Below, one piece after another: positions 56,005 to 64,000 of a stretch of 64,000 nt of DNA (position 1 is its first letter; the number at the start of each line of letters is the position of its first letter). The DNA is from Rhizophlyctis rosea (lineage: Eukaryota > Chytridiomycota > Chytridiomycetes > Rhizophlyctidales > Rhizophlyctidaceae), in the NCBI GenBank assembly GCA_027596075.1, contig JADGJC010000142.1:1-64000 (forward strand), given 5' to 3'. Both the position numbers and the translations under genes were made by a program. A model generated the notes under the pieces. It searched no databases. It was given only the letters and a program-made list of their open reading frames with translations, and was not told where the DNA came from.

Positions 56005-56971
56005 GTCAACGTCGGAAGTCTCTTCCGGTAAACTTCATCAATGAACAGAAGACCCGGAGGGTAAGAATGTATCAGGGAAGAGTCCTGACGGTCTGAAACC
56101 TGCCGATCATATCTTACTTGAAATGCTTACATTATCTCCATGCTACATTCAAGAACATGATACATGCTTATTTACCCAGTCTGGTGTTCCCACCGCGCAA
56201 GTTCGTCATGAGGATGTGTTTGCATCTCCTTCATGCTGCGCATCGATCAATCTGATGTGGATGCAGGCCACGGCCACCTGTCCGCCAAGCTCGACAGGCC
56301 GGATCAGTTCCTACGATGACGCGTGTTACTGCCGACGCTGTCGCCTCAGATGAAAGCGCTGGCAGCCTGGCGCTTACCTCTCTTCTGTGGAAGCGACGCC
56401 TTATAACTTAACAGCCGACAGCAGAATCTATGTCTCTCTACCTCGTAAACCAGAGTACACACCCTGGCATCATCGGCGGGCAGCTCTCTTCTAAAGGCAC
56501 CACCTGGATTAACATAGCGGAGCTCGATTAAAATGCTGCAGATGCATTGCCTTCAGCGATTAAGTGCATGCTTTGAGTGATGCATGGTGACCACCAGTCA
56601 TTGAAGCGAAGGAAGAACATTGTATATGTGCATGGCTGGCGGCCAGCTTTCGTCATCTCGTCACTTACCATCATATTGAATTGAATTACATTCGAATATG
56701 GACAAGAAAGGTAGAATATATGAAGCGGAAGAGATTATCCAAAGCGCGGCAGGGAGATATCATTCCAATGCATATGGGTTTGGTCCGTACATTTACGATT
56801 TTGTGAAAACCATGGGCGTCTGCTTCAGCCCAAATACAAAGGTATTCTACAGAGCTATGCCGTCGTCGGACGTCCTTTTTGTAGAAGAGGAAAGATTTGT
56901 TAGTGTCTTTATATCCTTCACAACTCTAGTTTGATGACTTTGTGGACAAGTAACGTACCTCATGGCGACTT
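56005..56971. other. No supported gene
   Basis: Between Myb D and Myb E. A plus ORF at 56698-56934 (78 codons, starting ATG GAC AAG AAA) is open, but I recognise nothing in it. Confidence 0.4.
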
Positions 56972-57970
56972 CTAAACTTCTCGGTCACAATGATTATCAT
57001 GAGGGCGTTGATTCAGGACGTGTCTCACCGCATCTGGGCCCCTCCGCATGCTGGAAGCGATGTCCGTGATTCGCATCCCCTTCTGACGCAACTCCCTCGC
57101 ATGTGATTTCGCTTGCATGGACCACGGTCCCTTTCGAACAGCTGGATCTAAATTATTCTTCCACCGACTGTGCACAGAACGGTTGGATTTCCCTATCAGC
57201 CTTCCAGCCTCCGTCCAATTAATCTCCCTTTTCTCCTTTGCCGCCTGTCGAACCTCCTCAACTACTATCCTATCCATCTCTGGTGTCCAATGACCCTTTT
57301 TGAGGGAAGGGTGGAGTTTGCTCCACCATCTGTTACTTATTGCCGGGATATTCCGCTTGAGGAGAAGCCCTGCCCATTTGGGTGCTGAATCCGTTCTCAT
57401 TGCCCATAACCCCTCTTGAATGATAGCCTGGTCTTCTTCCGCCGTCCATGGGTCAGTGTTCCGATCAGGATCCAGGCCTTGATACCAATGGCTACGTAAG
57501 GTGTTGGGAGGTCGATGGAATTCCGCCGCGAGCTCTACCCAGGACACCTTCATATTCGCGGCCTTCAATGCAACTATTCGGTCCTGTATTGCATTATCTT
57601 CCTCCTCCGTCCAGGGCGTTCGTTTGTATTGGGGGTCAAATTGCTCTGACCAGCGCACTCGTGCAGACATGGGGGTCCGTTCAAGACGTTTTGCAATCTT
57701 TTTGAAGGGGATTTCTTCGCCAGCCGAAAGCGCCTGATTGACCTCCGCTTTCAAAAACTCATCTTCATGAGACAGCCATTTCCGGTGTTTGAATGCGGGA
57801 GGGTCGATGACAGGAGGAGAATCAAGGGCGTCAGTGGAACGCAATTTGGTGGAGTGAAATTGTACGAGAAGGACGGTGGGGTGAAGGGGTGAGATGCGAT
57901 GGAGAGGGAATGGCAAGCAACGATGGAGAAATGGCGGGCGTGGAAGAACGGAGGGAAGTAGCTTGAACAT
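56972..57970 (-). CDS. Myb/SANT-repeat protein E, likely mitochondrial
   Basis: A single-exon gene of 332 aa from MFKLLPSVLPRPPFLHRCLP; the frame runs upstream only from non-ATG codons. The leader is the best mitochondrial presequence of the family: no acids in the first 40 residues, several Arg/His, hydrophobic faces, and VLLVQFHSTKLRS, a likely cleavage context. Five Myb-like repeats follow: HRKWLSHEDEFLKAEV, RTPWTEEEDNAIQDRI, TDPWTAEEDQAIIQEG, KGHWTPEMDRIVVEEV and KGPWSMQAKSHAREL. Helix-3 segments are ARVRWSEQFDPQYKR, LRSHWYQGLDP, ISNRWWSKLHP and VHSRWKNNLDP. A conserved (I/V)SWVELxxEFxRxP segment sits in repeat 2 of B, C and E. Function is presumed to be organellar DNA binding; a nuclear Myb factor is the alternative if the leader is not a signal. 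Confidence 0.83.
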   Translation of the reverse strand: MFKLLPSVLPRPPFLHRCLPFPLHRISPLHPTVLLVQFHSTKLRSTDALDSPPVIDPPAFKHRKWLSHEDEFLKAEVNQALSAGEEIPFKKIAKRLERTPMSARVRWSEQFDPQYKRTPWTEEEDNAIQDRIVALKAANMKVSWVELAAEFHRPPNTLRSHWYQGLDPDRNTDPWTAEEDQAIIQEGLWAMRTDSAPKWAGLLLKRNIPAISNRWWSKLHPSLKKGHWTPEMDRIVVEEVRQAAKEKREINWTEAGRLIGKSNRSVHSRWKNNLDPAVRKGPWSMQAKSHARELRQKGMRITDIASSMRRGPDAVRHVLNQRPHDNHCDREV

Positions 57971-58974
57971 CTTGACGGGAGTTTGGGGAAGGTGCGTCGT
58001 GGCTGTCAAACAACAATCCTTCACTCCCTGTAAGTTGAATTGCTCTTGCCAATTGCCCTGCCACTTATCACAGTGCCATTGCGGAAACTAAAAAAGCTCG
58101 TTTTGACCTACCTGAAGCAGAGTCCGAATTGGAAGCTGGTTCCTTCACTGAGCACAGTGCTGTTAGGTTTGTCTGTTTTTGTATGTGAGTACACTTGGTT
58201 CTCTCCAACAATTCCACCTTGTCAGGGTCCGAAGATGGTGAGAAACGTCTAGAAACAAAGGCCGAAGAATGGGGCAATGAGTTGATTGGATGATTGAAAG
58301 AACGAAGATCTATGACAAGGTGCTACCCACCGAGAAGTAGCTTAGTCGTCTATGTGGCTGATACCCAAAAAAGAGTTCACCACGCAAGGGTAAGGAGGCG
58401 TCGTTGATCCGCAGAAGCAGTAAGTTGAGGGGTGTGCAATAGGTATCAGGTCAATACCGATGTTTGGGCTGACAAACACGATGAAAAACGATAGAACAGC
58501 TTGGGGTCAACGTGGGAGATACCGGTTCAAATTTCGGTCTTCTGTCAGGTGCTTGTTGAAGTTTGACAGGTTACACGGTCTCAGACTGAGGCAGGCAAAA
58601 GGAGGCAGAAGGAGGGTGCAATTGGTGGCGGTGCGTCCGAAACTGTGGACACACCAAAGTCAACTTGTCGACTTCGTCATTCACTTCCGATGTAAACGCT
58701 TCCTTCACAATTTCGCACCTCGACAAACAACTATACGCATGGACCTGTGTAAACAGGATCACTCCGATGACTCTTCCCTACATCCCGGGCAGCTCCCAAT
58801 CCGTCCGTCACTCAAGATGGCACACAGATGGACTTATCACCACGTATGAATACATCACAAGTCCGAAGGGTATCATGAACATAAATACAAAGACCGACTA
58901 CAACAACACTAAGCCTTCCACCCTTCCCTATGCTCTCATTGCTCCACCTTCCCCGCCTGCAGAACCGTCCCACC
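57971..58974. other. Intergenic
   Basis: Promoter side of Myb gene E and 3' flank of MZT1. A plus ORF at 58460-58849 is open but low in coding character and without a domain. Confidence 0.4.
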
Positions 58975-59190
58975 TCATCTCCTCCCCTCCTCCCTTCCGC
59001 GACTCCTGATTCCCCTTCCCTCCCGCTTCAACTCCTTGACAACAGCAGCCAGCGCCTCCGGGTTGACGCCTGATTCGCACAGAGACACGCAGAGGGAGAG
59101 CGTCTCGCGGTCGAGGCCGGTGTTGAGGATAAGGGAAATTTCGTGGAGGATGTCGAGTGTTTCGCGGGTTTTGGCGAGTGGGGTTGTCAT
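58975..59190 (-). CDS. MZT1: Mitotic-spindle organizing protein 1 (MOZART1)
   Basis: MZT1 binds the N-termini of gamma-tubulin complex proteins and helps recruit and activate gamma-TuRC at spindle poles. This intronless 71-aa ORF starts [20 protein letters not shown] and contains [20 protein letters not shown] followed by [17 protein letters not shown]. That is nearly the full conserved core of the family, including the invariant LNTGLDxETL and GVNPEALA. The C-terminus is a short Arg/Gly-rich tail. The length is normal for MZT1. Confidence 0.93.
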   Translation of the reverse strand: MTTPLAKTRETLDILHEISLILNTGLDRETLSLCVSLCESGVNPEALAAVVKELKREGRGIRSRGREEGRR

Positions 59191-59933
59191 GTCGTATTTC
59201 GGTGCGGGGTGAGTGGTTGGAAGGTAGAGTTTGGTTTGTGCAGCGATAGATGGTGTCTTTGTCGCAGAGTCGCAGAGGGGAACAGTGCGGCTTTGTATAT
59301 TGCACGGGGTCTGTATGGGCTATGAGTGATGGTGTAATTTACCAGTATTCTTGACGGCAATATAGCAAATCAGCTTGTGTCTTCGTACCAGTAAGTGCGC
59401 TCCAACGTGCTTCGGTTTAGTCACGCTGTTGGCCAATCTTTTATGTGTTGAGGCTTTAACTCCCGATGGGCCTTGAAAGTCAGGAAATTGCAAAGGATGG
59501 GAAGAAAGCTGAGCCTTCCTTGTTGGCCCAGCTGATGTGGCTTTGAGCCAGAGCCGAAGGAATGGGATTTCAGCTGGGATGCCGAATGGTCTTGCCCTCA
59601 CTTTCCATTTCGCTTTCCCACAAGTCGAGATCAACATAACTACTCGCTCACTTCCTTCGATAGGAGCATACCGTTGGCCCTTCCTTCAACGATTCCTCCA
59701 CATTGCGAACAAGACAAACCCTTGGCTGCGCATTCGGTCGATTTCAAACCTGGTTGTACCTCAAAGAATCGGTCAAGTTTGTCGAACTACCATCCGGAGT
59801 TGAAAGACTATTTTACACGACCGCATACGATCCAGTCCGGCAGAACAGCACAAAGGTGTATATTCACGCAAGTGCAGGATTTGCTATATCCGAATGTTTA
59901 CTCACACTGATAGAACTTGTCAGGATAAAGAAG
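59191..59933. other. Divergent intergenic region between MZT1 and POP2
   Basis: No conserved gene is seen. A plus frame at 59703-59933 is open into the POP2 start but shows no similarity to the family. Confidence 0.45.
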
Positions 59934-61001
59934 ATGAATTCGGACGGCGGCGAGGCATGGGTTAGAGAAGTATGGGCGTCGAACTTGGAACAGGAGATGG
60001 CGGTGTTGCGGGACTTGGTGGAGCGGTATCCTTATCTCTCAATGGTAAAGATAGTTTGGTTGCTTCCCAGCATTCGCAAAAGGGCGGTAGGCTGATCCTA
60101 CTGGTGAATTTCAGGACACGGAATTCCCTGGCGTAGTCGCACGTCCAATAGGAAATTTCCGCACATCAGCCGACTACCACTACCAAACGCTAAGATGCAA
60201 CGTGGACCTTCTCAAAATCATCCAACTCGGAATCACATTTGCGGACGAGCAGGGCACCATGCCCGAGGTTTGCACATGGCAGTTCAACTTCAAGTTCAAT
60301 CTAAGGTACTGTTTCGTCAGGTGCGAACCTATCCGTAAATCGACCCCTAACGAAACTCTACCATAAACAAAAGTGATGACATGTACGCTCAAGACTCCAT
60401 CGACCTCCTCACAAAATCCGGCATCGACTTCAAAAAACACGAAGAATTCGGCATCGACGTCGAACACTTCGGTGAACTCCTAATAAGTTCCGGATTCGTC
60501 CTCCTAGACGACGTCAAGTGGATTTCATTCCACAGGTAAATCCAACATCCCCACCCACACCGCACATATCCCACTCATCTCATGCTCACAATCTCTTTCC
60601 ACACCAGCGGCTACGACTTCGGCTACCTCCTAAAAGTCCTAACATGCCAACCCCTCCCCGCCGAAGAATCCGAATTCTTTGACCTCCTCAAAATCTACTT
60701 CCCCTGCATATACGACATCAAATACTTGATGAAGAGCTGTAAGAACTTGAAGGGCGGCTTGCAGGATGTCGCGGATGATTTGCAGGTTTGTTTCTCTCCC
60801 AAATTCCCCTCCCTTCCAAGTTCCCACTCACCCCTGATGAATGATTATCTCCCCTAGATTGCACGAATAGGACCCCAACACCAAGCAGGAAGCGACAGTC
60901 TGCTGACGTGCAAGGTGTTCTTTAAGATGCGGCAGACGTTCTTTGAGGACCGGATAGATGATTCGAAGTATTTGGGGTATCTGTTTGGGTTGCGGTCATA
61001 G
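59934..61001 (+). CDS. POP2: CCR4-NOT deadenylase POP2/CAF1
   Basis: POP2/CAF1 (CNOT7/8) is the DEDD-type 3'-5' exonuclease of the CCR4-NOT complex that shortens mRNA poly(A) tails. Five exons (59934-60044, 60115-60305, 60374-60535, 60608-60785, 60858-61001) splice to 261 aa. It begins [20 protein letters not shown], then SM joined to [13 protein letters not shown], the first catalytic D and [21 protein letters not shown] and [10 protein letters not shown] follow. [20 protein letters not shown] holds the second Asp, and [14 protein letters not shown] the third. In the last part, the segment [20 protein letters not shown] carries the conserved [10 protein letters not shown]. All four DEDD residues are present. 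Exon junctions agree with family alignment throughout. Confidence 0.93.
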
Positions 61002-62038
61002 TTGGGGGTGGTTTTAGTTGCCAGAGGGGGGGTTGTATAATATGATGATACCTGTTGCGGATGGAGATAAGGCGTTTGTGAGTGAGTGTGGGGTTGTGAC
61101 TTTTTAGGGGTTGTTGAAGGCCGAGTTTTTTGGGGGTTTGTTGGGGGTCGGTGGTGGGAGTGTGGTTTTGCGTAAAAAAGGAAACGACAAAACCAAAACA
61201 CCAGTTCTATTGGGTTGCCATCAAGAGTCGGTCAGAACGACCGTGCTGCTTGAATGAAGTTTTGCCGTATTTAGGGCTACATCGTGTCGCGCCGGCAACG
61301 AAGCAGCAAGGGCCGTATGGTGGGGTTGTTGATGTTGATTACGAGAACAAGCAGCGCGGGGTCTTAACCATTCTAAGCACGCACAACATTTTGTTGGTGG
61401 CTATTGCTACAGGTATTTGCCTTCATCGATCAAGCTTACATTACTACAATCACCACCATGCACCCTCACACCGGGATCCCTGAATCTTACCCAATCGCCA
61501 TCTTTTATTTTCACACCAGTCACAATGTGCCATCTGGAATGTTGCGTCACACATTCACCCTACCTACAGCTGTTATCGGTCTGGGATGTGGAGTTGGGTA
61601 ATATGTTATGACTTTACAGAAAGTACTTTTCAGCAAGGGTTGATCACTGTGTTGCTGAGGGACGGAGTTTGGTGATGTTGGATGATAAGGTACACACTTC
61701 AGGGACTTATCGGCATGTGCATACCGAGTGAATAGGACTATCAGTATTTTGCAACCATTGGCAGCATCGTGTATGAATGTAAGGGTCCTGATGCTGCAGC
61801 TTTGATCAAGTTATTCTATGTTAGGCGGCATTGAGGACGCAGTCCGAGTGTTCTTGGCGAACTCACACTTTTGTAGAACTCACACTTTTGTAGCGCAAGG
61901 ACTAGTAGGGTGATGACTGCGTTGTTGAGGGAGGGAGTTTGGGTGGGCGCCCTGCACGTTTAGGGAAGCATGCGTTAGTAGGGCATTGAGGCCATTTTCT
62001 TTCGAATGGCGTTGGCACTTACCCACCTTCACCGTTTT

Positions 62039-62284
62039 TCAGAACCGTCTTGCGGCGGTGATGGTGTTGGTGGACGCACCGCTGGACAAAACGATGGCGA
62101 GATTGTACAAGCTACTGGCGGTGGCTTGTTTGGTGTCATCCGTGACGTCAGAGGACGTAATGAGGGAGCTGATGGCCAACGTCTTGGATGAAGCAGAGTC
62201 AGTGGTTTTGGTGGTGGCATTTACACTGCCCAACGCAGCTGTAATGACCCGGGCAACGGCAGCTGTCTCGGGGTCATCACTCAA
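62039..62284 (-). other. Possible Ser/Thr/Ala-rich gene fragment
   Basis: A minus frame reads MSDDPETAAVARVITAALGS followed by SSKTLAISSLITSSDVTDDT and ends ITAARRF. The alternating helical pattern with SSL and DDT is reminiscent of helical stretches near REJ/GAIN-type surface domains, but it is short and isolated, and the frame upstream contains stops. It may be a relic. Confidence 0.2.
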
Positions 62285-63796
62285 CCCTGCAAGTTTGGAA
62301 GTAGGGAGGCCTAAAAGGTTGCACCACCGTCACCAGATCCAGCAAACAGGATGCTAGAGGACGTGGGGCCGGTGGTGCTAGTGTTGAGGGTCATGACGTT
62401 TACAATTGTTGCTTCCGCTCCAATGATAAGAGATCTCAAATAGAAAGGTCGGCTGCTCTAAGCTCATCCTCCAACTTCAACCCATTGCTCCCCCGCACTT
62501 CCACTCGAACGCGATACCATATTCAAACGATCTTGAACTTCTCCTGAAATCGGCACCAAACAGCATCTTATCAGCCGGACTGGAGCCGCCGATGAGGCTT
62601 CTAATGTATGAAAATTAGAAAGCACCTGGCGGAAATTTCTCCGTGACCAAAGTTTGCCGTGGAAGCGCCTGAAGCACAGACAATGGTAAGAACCATCGTG
62701 CGCTCTCGTACGGTTGACATAGGTATGTTGAGCAGATGATTCAGTAGAGCCCTCGCTGGAATGATCTGTCGGCGTGAAGTCGACTGCTGGATTATACGGC
62801 GACTGTCGACTGGGCTAAGCAACCAATGAGCGCTACACCGTCACGTCATTATAATCATTCAACTGTTGGTTTTCGAAAATGATAAACTTCAGCATCTGGT
62901 TCGGCGGCTTTGCGCGGAGTGCGCCAGCGTGGATATGCAACGATACAATCCGAGTACGCCGTAGGGTAAGCATCATAGTTCCCTTCAGTCCCATAATTTT
63001 ATTGGTCGTACTCGCCTAATAAATCTTCATGCGCCACAGGCTCTTATAGTGCGCCTAACGGGATGTGCATCTGAAGTAGGGCGCAACGATAATCTATTTG
63101 TGGAACTATCAAAACTGTGGACACTCTTTCCGCACGTCAGCAGGGAAGGTCCAATCGGCCATCTGGTTGAAGTGATAGAAAGTCTTGCTGATGTAGTCCT
63201 GCGTGTGTGCGGAGCGTCCTCTCAGTACTTGACGACCTGCGCATCCAGTCAATATTGCTCCCAGAATTGCAGCAACGACTGCATGTAGCACCGAGTGTCA
63301 AGTTGGCTATGGCGGTTTGCGTCGGTTGTTGACTGCCGGCCTCCCAAACGTCAATGTAATCCATCGCACAATATAATACAAACCGCCCGCTCAAAAACCC
63401 TCATCGTCTCCTGTTCCGACAAGCACAAGCAAAACATTTCGGCAGTTTGCGGCGGAACAGGATTTTGGGACCCGTTGAACATCTTTGAATACGTGCCCGG
63501 AACAACTTGAGGTATTCAGTGGGGACATCAGGGCGCGACAAACACGAAAGCTTCAGCACACAACCACTGCTCAATATACCATTGCCAAGGTCATATCTCA
63601 ACCGTGATGTCGAAAGCGACGGGTGGCGACAAGACTCTCAGCAGCGGCTCATCATTCCACGTTGACGCAACTTCCCCAACCCATCTTATTGCAGGGAACT
63701 TGAGCGCTCTGCGACATAAGATACGCATCCTCCGCACACATTAGCAGACCCAAGGAAATCAATTATCACAAGACACGAACACCAACAAGAAGTTGC

Positions 63797-63960
63797 AACG
63801 AAAACATGATGTATTTCAACATTTTTGCTGAACAAGACGAGACCCTACAACTCCTTGCTCAAGACCAACAACCACGCACACAAGCACAAGCACCAACACA
63901 AAATTACAATGAAAACATAAGATATATTTCAACCCCTTCCTACACAAGACGAGACCCTAG
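63797..63960. repeat. Two-copy imperfect direct repeat near the right edge
   Basis: Blocks AACGAAAACATGATGTATTT...ACAAGACGAGACCCTACA at about 63797 and AATGAAAACATAAGATATAT...ACAAGACGAGACCCTAGA at about 63910 share most bases, with a period of about 107-113 bp and a CA-rich spacer. Confidence 0.6.
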
Positions 63961-64000
63961 AGCTACCCGTCTACCCTAAAGCCCCTCTACCACTTGCCCT

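Larger units (their letters stand above)
61002..64000. other. Right-hand tail without a convincing gene
   Basis: Apart from the weak minus ORF at 62039-62284 and the terminal repeats, I find only short frames on both strands. The stretch could hold gene relics or the distal promoter of a gene beyond the window. Confidence 0.4.

Overview
This window looks like draft nuclear DNA from an early-diverging fungus, most likely a chytrid-like zoosporic fungus. That placement is inference: genes are close together on both strands, most carry several 40-120 nt GT-AG introns, the proteins are clearly opisthokont/fungal (TVP23, RPA49, IPI3, TAF10, SAP30, TIM10, PRO1, POP2, MZT1), and two BTB proteins, an F-box-like protein and a TIR-like/TPR protein are of kinds that I recall as common in chytrid genomes. 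A 10-N gap and several homopolymer-type frameshifts show that the assembly is a draft.

Layout. 0-6.4 kb: a partial repeat-rich protein at the left edge, then NOP15/NIFK, RPA49 and RPA12, three adjacent genes for rRNA synthesis and processing. 6.9-16 kb: gene-poor, with relics of a syntaxin and a UBE2E-like E2, 180-bp tandem repeats, a four-exon 78-aa coiled-coil gene, and copia-like retroelement scraps. 16-29 kb: a probably broken membrane glycoprotein, an alpha/beta hydrolase, an unidentified Ser/Pro-rich protein, TVP23, a BTB protein, a NEPRO-family nucleolar protein and a TIR-like/kinesin-light-chain-TPR protein. 29-44 kb: the first of five Myb/SANT-repeat genes, an FkbM methyltransferase, SAP30, guanylate kinase, TIM10, TAF10, an F-box-like protein, TFIIE-beta and the second Myb gene. 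44-64 kb: an F-box-like protein, IPI3/WDR18, glutamate 5-kinase, a second BTB protein, three more Myb-repeat loci (one dead), MZT1 and POP2/CAF1, then a 3-kb tail without a convincing gene.

Themes. Five genes serve ribosome production (NOP15, RPA49, RPA12, NEPRO, IPI3) and three serve Pol II transcription or chromatin (SAP30, TAF10, TFIIE-beta). Most striking is a local family of five proteins, each with about five Myb/SANT-like repeats behind an Arg-rich N-terminus that reads like a mitochondrial presequence; one copy is frameshifted and one is a multi-lesion pseudogene. A shared CTATTTTTGG-type (CArG-like) promoter element lies upstream of several housekeeping genes, and many exons switch abruptly between C-ending and G-ending synonymous codons. 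All of this was read by eye; no database search or computation was run.
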